64,000 nucleotides of DNA from the NCBI GenBank assembly GCA_963277665.1, contig OY728163.1, positions 1,902,104,644 to 1,902,168,643 on the forward strand, given 5' to 3'. Both the position numbers and the translations under genes were made by a program. The stretch is from Viscum album. Lineage: Eukaryota; Streptophyta; Magnoliopsida; Santalales; Viscaceae. Numbering within the stretch: position 1 is the stretch's first letter; each line of letters begins with the position of its first letter. The notes below the pieces were generated by a model. That model ran no database searches. It was not told the origin of the DNA and saw nothing but the letters and a program-made list of their open reading frames with translations. Positions 1 through 11,090 of this stretch are shown in pieces.

Positions 1-1062
1 ATGATATGTGTACAACATCATGTCTAGCACCTCATGAGTATTTGGAGCATTAGTCTCTGTCTCACAACCCATTGATCAATCATACAAATATAGATATATA
101 TATATATATAATTCATGTAGAACTTCATGTCTAGAAAACCATGAGTATTTGTGGAATCATTCAATTATACATATATATATCACAAATATCAAAATTTATC
201 ACAAGGAAACATATTATGGACTCCCAGTTCCCATTTCATCAGCATAGTAACATATTAGATTCAAAGCTTGAGGCAATGACTCTAATGCATATCATATTCC
301 AATTCAAATTTCCTTTAAACATTTCAATTGACATAAGTTGACTTATTATCAGAAAGAAGAGTAATGGAATACACCATCTGATATGTGTCATGTTCACTAA
401 ATTTAATTCTTCTATCAGAAGCCATGCTTATTAAATTAACCCAAGGTGTAGTCATACGATCCTAATATGTTTCCTATAATGATTAACTATTTCATCCAAA
501 CCATTTAAAAAAACATCCCATATGAATATAAAAAATCGTATAAACCATTAAATTCCATATTTTTTACCCTCCCATGTTGAAATTTCAAATTAAATACATC
601 CCCTGAGTTTACCCACAGGTTTACCCACTTGTCATTCAAGGCATTAATGAGTATACCCACTCATTATCTATCACTTGCATCAAACTAATTTCAAAACTTA
701 TAATGAATTTACCCATTCATTAATCACTATTCACAACCCATACAACCAAAGAGTATACCCATTCATTTTTATAGTTCACATACATTCTTCACATATGGGA
801 ATACCCACTAATTTTTTCCCACTCACTCTTATTCATTTCACATGGGTTTAACCGTCCATGAATCCAAATATAGTTCATTAAAACCATTTAACTCAAGTTA
901 TTTAACATAAAAATAAGACGTTACATATCCTATCTAATAAAACCACATTCTATTAATTAATCATGCTTCCTCTAACTCGGAAAGCATATGATAACCACAC
1001 ATCATCAAGCTAAAGGATCAAAAACAATCTACTCAGTACATTTTTAGCTTGAAGTTAGCGCA
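1..1062. other. AT-rich DNA flanking the Athila-type element
   Basis: No coding remains recognised. Between about 600 and 830 a short motif close to TACCCACTCATT recurs at roughly 40-70 bp intervals, giving a loose degenerate repeat. The stretch may belong to an older interrupted repeat that resumes at 26045, but I see no duplication that proves it. Confidence 0.4.
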
Positions 1063-2642
1063 TGATAGTGATAATATTACAACTTTTTTTCATATGTAAT
1101 TTAAATATATAAACCTCAAAAATTTAACCATTTGATCTTATGTGTAAAAGTTTTGGATTTAGAGTGTGTTTGGGTTAAGAAATTAAAATTTCATAATTAT
1201 TTATTTTTAACATATTTTTATCAAAGTGTTATTTTGGTCAATTTATTTAAAATATATTTCCAAATTGAGTAATTATTGTTTTGTTGGAAGCCTGGTTTTA
1301 TTTCCATCATCTTTGGATTCTATGACAACAATGTATTCGAACAAAATTATGCCATAAAAAATCAATCAATTTAAACAATTATTCGAGCGGATAGCGTGGA
1401 TCCCACCTCTATAACTGGAGCATAATTTCGGATACACACCTTCAATTGAGGGGATTAAAATTTTATTTGAAATATAAAAATCTAATATCTTTATGAAATT
1501 AATTTGGTAGACATTTTCTGTAAATAAGTGTGTAATTCGGAATTATATATTGGAGGTAGTATTTTAGAAATCTCATCCAGAAAAATATATGATCACAATT
1601 TAACCATAACATCCATTATGCATGTACAATAAATATTAAATTTTTAGGAAGGATCCATAAAATAATTTCAAACAACTTTTTTGAAGAAAAATATTACATA
1701 TTTTTTATATTTAATGGTTCATAGACACATAAAATTTCAGAGTAAATATTTTGAGCGAAAATTCTTCACCCATTCCCCTATAAATAAGTGCCTCTTCTCC
1801 CATTTCAAGATATCAAATTTCAAAGGAGTTACATTAAGACAGAATGATAAAGGAGGAGATGGTGATCATGATGAATATTCCATTGAATTATTATAGAACT
1901 GATATTTTGGCAGATGCCCAAGGGATGCATGATAAAGCACCAAGTTGTTGTGGATGGGACACCCAATAAACACTCTCTTCCGAGTAAGATTCTTATCGTG
2001 TAATTTCATATTGAATTTCTCTTGAACATATGTTTTTGAATGAATTTGGTTGTTTTATTCCTTAAATGTATTTTAAAAAAATTGATTTTACCTTGCTTCC
2101 ATAAATTAAGTATACTATTTGATTCCACTATTTGAAATTCATTGGCGAGTTTTTGCCATTGAGCACGTCGATTTCAGTTAGGTTTAATTTCATAGAGGTC
2201 TTCAAGAAATTGAGTCACTTCTACAAGTGGGAAAAAATCATATCTAGATCTTAATATGATTTCTACTAAAATTTGAGTGTTCACCTTGGGGTCCTTAAGG
2301 GGAATTTTGGAATTCAATTGAAAAATATTTTTAAGCAAGGAATAGGGGAGTGTCCGAGAGGTTGATGCTTTTCCACTACTAAAATTTTAATCCATATTGA
2401 AAACCCATTTCATTCGGTCAATTTTTAGCCTTGTTCTCAATTTTTTAATCTTTTTATTTTTATTCAAAATTTTAAATAAAATCCCCTAATTTTCACTTCA
2501 TTCAAAATCAAACTACAAAAAGTAAAAAAATTTCATCTCAAATTGCAACCACCACGAGAGACAATGCAGGGACTGCTATATTGCTTTTCTCCAGAGGATA
2601 AATATTGATTTAGGTTTTTATGACAAATACCCTTATATAAAC
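1063..2642 (+). repeat. 5' LTR of Athila-type element
   Basis: About 1.58 kb, starting TGATAGTGATAATATT and ending just before the primer site at 2643. It aligns with 24463-26044, for example around 1150-1240 against 24545-24640 and 1570-1660 against 24965-25060. By eye the two LTRs differ at roughly a fifth of positions or more, so the insertion is old. The short open frame at 1681-1896 lies inside the LTR around its TATA box and is not a gene. Confidence 0.85.
1779..1786 (+). promoter_or_regulatory. TATA box of Athila-type 5' LTR
   Basis: TATAAATA in the context CCCCTATAAATAAGTGCC. The same box is kept in the duplicated LTR fragment (4666-4673) and the 3' LTR (25176-25183), so three diverged copies agree. 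It would drive the element's transcript, with U5 downstream. Confidence 0.65.
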
Positions 2643-2660
2643 TGGTTCCATTGTTGGGGA
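2643..2660 (+). other. Primer binding site, tRNA-Asp type
   Basis: TGGTTCCATTGTTGGGGA directly follows the 5' LTR. It is a mutated match to the complement of the plant tRNA-Asp 3' end (expected TGGCGCCGTTGCCGGGG), the usual Athila primer. Most differences are of C-to-T or G-to-A type. Confidence 0.75.
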
Positions 2661-2849
2661 AGTTTACTGAGTTGATTTTATTTTGTAGGACCCAAAATTC
2701 TATCAAAAACATGTTAGGATTTGATTCAAAAATTAATAAAACTTTTCACTCTGGGGTTATAGTAAAAAAAGCCCCTATCCCATGATGAGAGTCTTCCACT
2801 AGCACAAACACAATAAACTTTGTTGAAACTAAACAAACTATGGATCAAA

Positions 2850-3950
2850 ACAAAACCTTAATAGAATTGGCTTCATCTTATGATTAAAACCAATAGAATA
2901 CTATGGAATATCCCGAAGAACCTACTGGATTTAAAATCAAAGCCAGTTTCATCCACAAACTTCCAAAATTCAAGGGGTGCATTTGTGAATACCCACATAA
3001 ACACCTCCAATAATTAATCAACCTTATTTCTACAGGAATCCTCATGGAGTTGATTCCAATAAAATGAAGCTAAGTTAATTTCCATTTTCTTTAGAAGGAG
3101 TTGCTAAGGAGTGGTTTTTCTATTCTCAATCAACCTTGATTAGAGACTAGAGTGAAATAATGAAAATTTTCCTCAATTTTTTTTCCCTAACTAAAGAGTT
3201 TCCTTTATTTGAAAGTATATTTGTGAAATTATTCCAAACCAAGGATATAAATTTCATGAATATTGGTATCCCTTCAAAAGAATCTGCCTTAGTTTCCCCA
3301 ACCATCAAATTAGCAACTAACTTCTGATTCAATATTTCTATATGGGATAGTGTCTTACCAATAGACGTGTAATTGATGCAGCTACAAAATGGGATATTTT
3401 TGAAAAAAAATCCATTTGATTCTAGGATTATAATTGAAAATATGGCCAAAATTATCAACAATTTGGAACAATAGGCCTTCTCAATGTCAAATCATCACAA
3501 TAATTTCCCACTGCAGGTCTTGAAAACAACAAAATTACAAGTCAATTATCTGATCTTACAACAAAGGTAAGTTCAATGATGTTATCAATCAACCATTCAA
3601 CACCGACTAAAATAGAATAAACACCACATGTACAAGTGAACTGTAGAATTTTCTCTTTGAATGAAAATTTTTGTGTCCAATGTTTGCAAATTCAAGAGCC
3701 CTCATAGAAGTACTATGTAGTTTTTCATGGAATTTCCTTTCAACAATGGCCCTATCAAACAAAACGAAGTTTCAATGAAGGATGAAACAACCAATATAAT
3801 GAAATGTTTCAATAGACTGAACAACCAAGAGGTTTCTTCCGAGGAAACTCATGTAATTCTCAACCATGATATTTTAATGAGAAAGCTAATGTTCACTCAA
3901 GAAATCATATTTATCATGATCTTGACACTCAAAAAATAGAAAAGAACCAT
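2850..3950 (+). pseudogene. Athila-type gag remnant, copy A
   Basis: Plus-strand translation in shifting frames gives Athila Gag landmarks: the FEIKASF / LPKF segment near 2930, a KEW-F-SQ segment near 3100, and a late segment resembling the AA-GG-L---T-EEA-ELIENMA block near 3370-3460. Numerous stops and shifts mean no Gag can be made. The 104-aa minus-strand open frame at 3147-3461 is a shadow of this region. The second part (to 3950) includes a 70-residue open stretch of uncertain domain identity, conserved in copy B. Confidence 0.7.
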
Positions 3951-4319
3951 AAAGAAGTGTTAAAACAACAAAAAAAACATTTTAGATACCTTGATGACTC
4001 AAATGGGTCAACATTACTCTGATTTCAGTTACACGAAAAATCAAAAGAGTGGAGGTTTACCCTCATATCCACAAGTGAATATGAGGTATAATGGGAGGGA
4101 AAATGTGAGTGTGATTGAACATAGAAGTGGTACACAATTTAATAAACCTTAAACTGATAATATCTAGCATTCAGCTGAAATGATTAAAATGAATCCCACC
4201 ACTAATTTAAATGAGGGAAATTCTAAAGCTTCTCTTAATGAAATCACTAAATCAAGAGAGGAAATATTTTTTGAATGAACATGGAATAATTGGAAGAGGA
4301 TGTATAGTCTTTATGTTTC

Positions 4320-4407
4320 TCTAAACTATACTTAGAATACCATAGAAACATAAAAACCTTCACTGTGCATTTCCAACCAAATGAAAAGACCCATGAACCT
4401 TCATCAT
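4320..4407. other. Unique spacer at duplication junction
   Basis: About 88 bp between the end of copy A and the start of copy B, absent from the corresponding position after copy B (7203 onward), where the protease coding sequence continues. It looks like filler DNA at a rearrangement joint. Its source is not apparent in the window. Confidence 0.6.
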
Positions 4408-5530
4408 TAAATATGTGTGTAATTAGGAATTATATATTGGAGGTTGAATTTTGGAAATCTCATCCAGAAAAATACATGATCACTATTTTATCCACAACAT
4501 CCTTTATACATTTCCAATAAATATTAACTTTTTAGGAAGGATTCATAAAATAATTTCAAACAACTTTTGTGAAGAAAAATATTACATATTTTTTTATTTA
4601 ATGGTTCATAGACACGTAAATATTTAGAGTAAATATTTTGAGCGAAAATTCTTCACCCATTCCCCTATAAATAAGTGCCTCTTCTCCCATTTCAGGATAT
4701 CCAATTTCAAAGGAGTTATATTGAGAGGGAATGATAAAGGAGGAGATGGTGATCTTGATGAATATTCCATGGAATTATTATAGAACTGATATTTTGGAAG
4801 ATGCCCAAGGGATGCACGATAAAGCACTAAGTTGTTGTGGATGGGACACCCAATAAACACTCTCTTCCGAGTAACATTCTTATCGTGTAATTTCATATTG
4901 AATTTATCTTGAAAATATGTTTTTTGAATAAAGGTTGTTGTTTTATTCCTTAAATATATTTTTAAAGAATTGATTTTACCTTGTTTCCATCAATTAAGTA
5001 TACTATTTGATTCCACTATTTGAAATTCATTGGCGAGGTCTTGCCGTTGAGCATATCGATTTCAGTTAGGTTTAATTTCATATAGGTCTTCAAGAAATTG
5101 AGTCACTTCTACAGGTGGGACAAAAAAATATTTAGATCTGAATATGATTTCTACTGAAATTTGACTGTTCACCTTGGGGTCCTTTAGGGGAATTTTGGAA
5201 TTCAATTGAAAAATATTTTTAAGCAAGGAACAGGGGAGTGTCTGAGAGGTTGAAGCTTTTCCACTACTACGATTTTAATCTAGATTTAAAATCCGTTTCA
5301 TTCTGTCAATTTTTAGCCTTGTTCTGAAATTTTGATTCTTTTTATTTTTATTCAAAATTTTAAATAAAATCCCCTCATTTTCTCTTCATTCAAAATCAAA
5401 CTACAAAAAGTGACAATTTTTCATCTCAAATTGCAACCACCACGAGAGACAATGTAGGGACTACAATATTGCATTTCTCCAGGGGATAAATATTGATTTA
5501 GGTTTTCATGAAAAATACCCTTATATAAAC
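4408..5530 (+). repeat. Partial Athila-type LTR inside copy B
   Basis: Corresponds to the last about 1.12 kb of the 5' LTR and lacks its first about 460 bp. It keeps the TATA box at 4666-4673 and is followed by its own primer site. The 90-aa minus-strand open frame at 4624-4896 lies in it and has no family resemblance. Confidence 0.8.
4666..4673 (+). promoter_or_regulatory. TATA box in duplicated LTR fragment
   Basis: TATAAATA, same context as 1779-1786. Confidence 0.55.
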
Positions 5531-5548
5531 TGGTGCCATTGTCAGGGA
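5531..5548 (+). other. Second primer binding site, tRNA-Asp type
   Basis: TGGTGCCATTGTCAGGGA, the copy B equivalent of 2643-2660. It keeps TGGTGCC, closer to the expected TGGCGCC than copy A does. Confidence 0.7.
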
Positions 5549-5729
5549 GGTTTATTGAGTTGATTTTATTTTGTAGGACCCAAAATTCTATCAAAAACAT
5601 GTTATGATTTGATTAAAAAATTAATAAAACTTTTCACTTTGGGGTTATGGTAAAAAAACCCTATCCCAAGATGCGAGTCTTCCACTAGCACAAATACAAT
5701 GAAATTTGTTGAAAATAAACATACTATGG

Positions 5730-6830
5730 ATCAAAACAAAACCTTAATAGAATTGGCTTCATATTTTGATCAAAACCAAGAGAATCTTATGGAATATCCC
5801 GAAGAAACTGCTTGATTTAAAATCAAATCTAGTTTCATCCACAAACTTCTAAAATTCAAGGTTTTCCCTTATGAATACCCACATTAACACCTCCAATAAT
5901 TAATATACCTTATTTCTACATGAATCATCATTGAGTTGATTCCAATAAAATGAAGCTGAGTTAATTTCCCTTTTATTTAGAATGAGTTCCTAAGGAATGA
6001 TTTTTCTACTCTCAATCAACCTTGATTAGAGACTGGAGTGAAATAATGAAAAGTTTCCTCAAATTTTTTTTCCCTACCTCAAGATCTGCCTCTATTTGAA
6101 AGTATATTTGTGAAATTATGTCGATACAAGGATAGAAATTGCATGAATATTAGGATCCCTTCAAAAGAATCTTCCTTAGTTTCCCCAACCATCAAATCAG
6201 CAACTAACTTCTGGTTCAATATATCTATACGGGATTGTGTCTTACCAATAGACGTATGATTGATGCAGCTACAAAATGGAAATTTGTTGAAAAAAATCCA
6301 TTTTATTCTAGGATTATAATTGAAAATATGGCCCAAAATTATCAACAATTTGGAACAAGAGTCCTTCTCAATGTCAAATCATCACAATAATTTCCCACTG
6401 CAGGTCTTGAAAACAACAAAATTCCAAGTCAACTATCTGATCTTACAAACAAGGTAAGTTCAATGATGTTATCAATCAACCATCCAACACCACATAAAAT
6501 AGAAGAAACACCCCATGTACAAGTGCACTGTATAATTTTCTCTTTGAATAAAAATTTTTGTGTCCAATGTTTGCAAATTCAAGAGCCCTCATAGAACTAC
6601 TATGTAGTTTTTCATGGAATTCCCTTTAAAAAATGGCCATATCAAACAAAAAGAAGTTTCAATGAAGGATGGAACAACCAATATAATGAAAGGTTTCAAT
6701 AGACTAAACAACCAAGAGGTTTCTTCCAAGGAAAATCATGTAATTATCAACCATGATTTTTTAATGAGCAAGCCAATGTTCATTCAAGAAACCACATTTA
6801 TCCTGATCATGACACTCAAAAAATAGAAAA
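5730..6830 (+). pseudogene. Athila-type gag remnant, copy B
   Basis: Parallel to 2850-3950, with its own set of stops. Some codons are better preserved than in copy A, for example near 6200-6260. The 70-residue open stretch at 6614-6826 matches 3727-3939 of copy A with a few changes. No intact Gag. Confidence 0.7.
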
Positions 6831-7095
6831 GAACCTTGAATAAGTGTTAAAACAACAAAAAAAACATCTTGGATACCTTGATGACTCAAATGGGTCAACA
6901 TTACTCTGATTTCAGTTACATGAAAAATCAAGAGTGGAGGTTTAGCCTCATATCCACAAGTGAATCTGAGGTATAATGGGAGGGAAAATGTGAGTGTGAT
7001 TGAACATAGAAGTGGTACACAATTTAATAAACCTTAAACTGAGAATATATAGCATTCAGATGAAACTATTAAAATGAATCCAACCACTAATTTAA

Positions 7096-7575
7096 ATGAG
7101 GGAAATTCTAAAGCTTCTTTTAATGAAAACACTAAATCAAGAGAGGAAATATTTTTTGAATGAACATGAAATAATTGGAAGAGGATGTATAGTCTTTATG
7201 TTTCCCCACTCGCTTGACTTAGGGCCCACCATCAATGTTATACCACATTATTTTTACTCAACTCTTCAGGTTGGTGAATTGAAATAATGAGAAATTATCC
7301 TTCAAAATTCCAAACAAAGTACCTCAAACCCTACTAGAGTGATAGATGATGTTCTAATCAAAGTAACAGACCATATTTTCTAGTGTATTTTTATGTCTTA
7401 GATAAGGAAGATGACTATTTAAGAACCCATTTGCCTCTCATTGTTGGAAGGGTTTTTTAAAAAACTACAAAAGAAATCATAAATGTTCACAAAGGAACAC
7501 TTTAACTTGAATTTAGAGGAGATTTGGTTCATTTAAATATATTTCATTCAATAAAATATGAATTTGAGGATCATT
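7096..7575 (+). pseudogene. Athila-type aspartic protease remnant
   Basis: The frame 7096-7287 ends with LDLGPTINVIPHYFY, matching the Athila protease core in which D-x-G is followed by a small-residue run and IN-(M/I)P. The expected A-S after DLG is replaced by P-T. A downstream segment at about 7470-7570 (IIDVHKGT, LEFRGDLVHF) fits the C-terminal half of the domain. A stop at 7287 and later shifts break it. Confidence 0.7.
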
Positions 7576-7929
7576 CATCCCCCCAAGTAAATATGATTGA
7601 TTGGTTTTCCTTAGACACATTACCTAATTTTACCTCTGATGGAATACCTATTAATAAAGATTTAAATTTATCTGATACTAAATATGATCAACAAAAAGGA
7701 TAAAATGGAAGATTGTGATGAGTCTTGGGATGTTGAGACTACTAATATCAGTATTGATGAAAATGAATTTATGAAAACCCTTTAACATACCCATGGAATT
7801 TGTAGATAAATTTCCAATTTTTCTCATGAAACTAGTCTTGAGAGCATGAAATTTTATTATCTTAAAGAGTAGTGTATGTTGATCAATAAAGAAACCCCAC
7901 CCGGATAAGAGCTAAAACTGCTTCCTGAT

Positions 7930-8960
7930 AACTTTAAATATGATTTTTAGGTGATAAGGAACAATTCAATGTAAAATATTCTAATTATTTGTCAAGGGAC
8001 CAAGATGACCAACTATTAGAAGTCTTAATGTCCCACATGAATTCTATATGATAGACACTCTCTGATCTAACTAGAATCAGTCCCTCAGTGTTCATGCATA
8101 GAATTTTTCTAGAGGACAATGAGAAACATGGGATAATATTTTGAAGGTGATTTAATCCAAATTTTTTGGAGGTTGGAAAGAAAGTAGTAACCATAATACT
8201 GGATGTTGGAATTTTTTCCCATATCAGATAGTCAATGGGTATGTCCAATCCATGTGGTTCCCAAAAAAGGTGGATTAACAATTTCAATGAATTAATTTGG
8301 TGAGGTTGTACGTGTTAGGCTTCCAAATAAATGGAGAATTGGCATTGATTACATGAAGATCAATCTGGTTACAAGAAAATAACACTTCCCATTTCCATTC
8401 CATTATCAAGTAATTTAAAGGATAGCTAATAAAACCACTAATATTTTCTTAATGGATTCTACGAGTATTTACTTGTTCACATTTCACTAGAGGATTAATA
8501 GAGAACAACATTCACATGACCCTTTGGAATCTTTTCATACAGGAGGACTCCATTCAGTTTGTTTAATGCACCTGGAGAATTTAAAAGGTGTATGATGAGC
8601 ATCTTATATGAATTTCAAGAAACATTCATGGATGATTTTATGGATGATTTTACTGTCCATGGCTCATCATTTGAATGTTATCTAAAATGTTCAGCTCAGG
8701 TTATGAAAACTTTCTTGGATAAGAACCTGGTTCTCAATTAATAAAAATGTGATTTCATGGTTGGTAAAGGTATTGTGATCATACCTAATGTGTCCATATA
8801 TGGAATTCAAGTTGATCAATCCAATTTAGAGGTAATTTCTTCATTATGATACCCAACAACCATAAGAGATGTGAGATTATTCCTTGGCCTTTCGGGCTTT
8901 TATTGAAAATTCACAATGGATTTTAGTAATTCTGCACTTCCATTATCTAGATTTCTCTAA
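7930..8960 (+). pseudogene. Athila-type reverse transcriptase remnant
   Basis: Motifs in order: LSRDQDDQLLEVL near 7990; RISPSVFMHRI near 8070; VCPIHVVPKKGG near 8240; WRIGIDYMKINLVTRK near 8335; R-TPFSLFNAPGEFKRCM near 8545; and the catalytic box FMDDF near 8626-8651, followed by VHGSSFE. These match the Athila RT order. The catalytic box is duplicated: ATGGATGATTTT occurs twice in a row (8628-8639, 8640-8651), reading FMDDFMDDF. Several stops and frameshifts interrupt the domain. The 60-aa frame 8559-8741 is the longest open part. Confidence 0.85.
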
Positions 8961-9049
8961 AATGATTCCCCATTTTTCATTAATGATAAGTGTAAGAACA
9001 CCTTTGTGCAGCTAAAATAAAAACTAGTAATTACTCACACTGTTAAACC

Positions 9050-9420
9050 ACCCAAATGGGACATACCCATTGAAATCATGACTGATGCATCTGATTTTTA
9101 TATTGGTTCAATGTTAATAAAAATATTAGAAACAAAATCTCATGTGATTTAATTTTCCTCCAAAACATTATATCAGGCCATGTAAAACTACAAAACTACT
9201 TAGAACAAACTTTTGGTTGTTGTATTTTCTTTGGACAAATTTAAATGTTATCTACTAGGCTGGAAGGTGATTATTTTTACAAATCATTTAGCAATCTGAT
9301 TTTTGATGAAGAAACATGATGAAAAACCAAGACTTTTCTAATTTATTTTTCTATTATAGGAGTTTGATGTTGAAATATAGGATATAAAGGATGTGAGAAC
9401 CCTTTTTCTGATCAATTGAG
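9050..9420 (+). pseudogene. Athila-type RNase H remnant
   Basis: Begins with WDIPIEIMTDASDF, carrying the RNase H D-A-S-D motif near 9058-9100. A segment like Y-S-KTL--A--NY-T--E follows near 9150-9215, then a V-A-DKF-type segment near 9220-9245. It ends at about 9390-9420 with a degenerate DQLSR, the usual RNase H/integrase joint. Stops are present. Confidence 0.75.
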
Positions 9421-10359
9421 TAGGATACCGTCAGTTTTGAATCGAAAACATCAGATCTTTCCACCAATTAAAGAAAATTTTCCATATAATGATCTAATTT
9501 CTTGTCAATGTGAAAGGTCATGGTTTTCTAATATTTTGAACTATATGGCTTCTAATGAACTTCGCTACTCTTTTTACAAGAAAAAAATTGAATCATTTAT
9601 TAGGGGTTCAAAGAAATTCATTTGGGATGATCCCTACGTGTGGCACATTAGTATTGATCAAATGATTCAGAGATGAAATCTAAATTTTTAATTTCAATAT
9701 ATCCTATATTTTTTCCCACTTTAATCTTAGGTGGATAGTTTAGGACATAAATAACTATGAGAAAGGTGCTTGATTATAGTTTTTATTGGCTCACCATTAT
9801 AAAAGATTCTTTTTAGTATTTTTAAAACCTGTAAAAATTTACAATTCCAAGGAAACATTTCCAAACAGATTGAGATTCCATAAAAACATATTTTTTTTTG
9901 TGATGTATTTGATGTATGGGTAATGGATTACATGAGTAATTTCCATAATAAATTTTTATATTTTTACGTCATTCTTGTTGTTGATTATGTCTCCAAGTGG
10001 GTAGAGGCTAGTCCCATAAGAACTGATGATGCCAAAATTGTGTCCAAATTTGTGAATGGAAATTTGTATTCATGATTTGGATTACTAGAGTTTATGATTA
10101 TAGATCAAGGAAAAAATATTTGTAATAAGTCATTGGAATCTTTATTGAATAAATATGGAGTTCATAAAAGGGTCTCCACACCCTATAATCCTCAAACAAA
10201 TTGAATGGATGAGTTTTCTAATAGAGAAATCAAAAAAATTCTAGAAAAAAATGTGAACCCATTTAACTAAAGTTTGAGACTCGATGATGCACTCTAGGCC
10301 CATAGGACTACATTAAATACCCAAATTGGCATGTCACCATTTATATTAGTATATGGAAA
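9416..10359 (+). pseudogene. Athila-type integrase, N-terminal and core part
   Basis: The 86-residue frame 9416-9676 has the linker typical of Athila before the zinc-binding part: a W-F-NI-NY segment and then WDDPYVWHISIDQMIQR. The core follows in broken frames: VDYVSKWVEA near 9982-10012 (first catalytic D), a degenerate I-D-G block near 10095, YGVHKRVSTPYNPQT near 10155-10200, and LDDAL--HRTT--TQIGMSPFILVYG near 10275-10356. The reading then stops at 10359 where another element is inserted; the rest resumes at 22442. Confidence 0.85.
10355..10359 (+). other. Target-site duplication, left copy (GGAAA)
   Basis: GGAAA precedes the inserted element; GGTGA (22442-22446) follows it. Joining left flank to right flank restores the reading Y-G-K-A in the Athila integrase, which supports these boundaries. 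The two copies match at three of five bases, consistent with age. Confidence 0.55.
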
Positions 10360-10539
10360 TTTAAATATCTAGAAATTTCATATAATTGTTTAAAATTATT
10401 TGGGATTATTTTGAGACTGCAAAATCTAATGGCACGTGATTCTGAGGCCCGGAGTGTCCAGGATGGTCCTTCGATGATTTGTTAAACATTAAAAAGTGTG
10501 TGCAAGTGGTTTTACTGAAAAAAGTGGAATAAATCATAA

Positions 10540-11090
10540 ATAGGTTCCTAGATTAGAAATCTGAGGGCACCATTGCCTTAAGGATGACGGGTTTACCCTA
10601 GGTGCTACATAAGTTTAGTTTGGGCATAACTATAGTGGAAAAACATGAAAAAAGGCATAATCATAAATAAACTAGTTAAATAAAATTATTTTATTTTTAA
10701 AATTATTGTAACTCATGAATGGTAACTTGGATTGAAAATACGAGTCCACCATTGACCTCATGAGGGTATGCGTTCCTTATGATGATACTAACATTGGCTG
10801 GCACGAGCCACCAGTGAAAGTTAGTTTTTGGCTGTAAATAAAATAATTAAGTGAAAATTATTATATTGTAAAATATGTAACATCTAAATGGAAACTTGGA
10901 TTGAAAATCCAAGAGTACCATTGAGCTATTGAGGAAATTTTCTCCTTAGGTGGATCCTAACCTTGACCAGCGTGAGTCGAGGGTGACTGTTAATAATTTT
11001 CTGAACTTTTTTTCAGGTATGTTTAGTAAATGAACGGGTGACATTTTTTATCTTTTGAACCTGTGCTCAGATTCAAAATCCGAGGGCACC
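10540..11090 (+). repeat. About 178-bp repeats with palindromic core in 5' LTR
   Basis: The motif T-GATT-GAA-AATC followed by GAG(GG)CACCATTG occurs near 10550, 10730, 10895 and 11067, spaced about 160-180 bp. The third copy is a perfect stem: CTTGGATT (10895-10902), loop GAA, AATCCAAG (10906-10913). The others have one or more mismatches. Confidence 0.7.

Larger units (their letters stand above)
1521..4319 (+). repeat. Tandem duplication, copy A (LTR part + primer site + gag)
   Basis: Starts mid-LTR at TAAATAAGTGTGTAATT and ends near AGTCTTTATGTTT. Copy B is at 4408-7203. The copies differ by about 8-11% in stretches compared by eye, clearly less than the two LTRs of the element differ from each other. 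Confidence 0.85.
4408..7203 (+). repeat. Tandem duplication, copy B (LTR part + primer site + gag)
   Basis: Second copy of 1521-4319. It starts inside the LTR at TAAATATGTGTGTAATT and runs through primer site and gag, then continues into the single-copy protease/RT region. Copy B is therefore the one joined to the rest of the element. Confidence 0.85.

Noticed and set aside
3147..3461. 104-residue minus-strand frame
   Set aside because: It is antisense to the Athila gag remnant, whose plus-strand translation matches the family.
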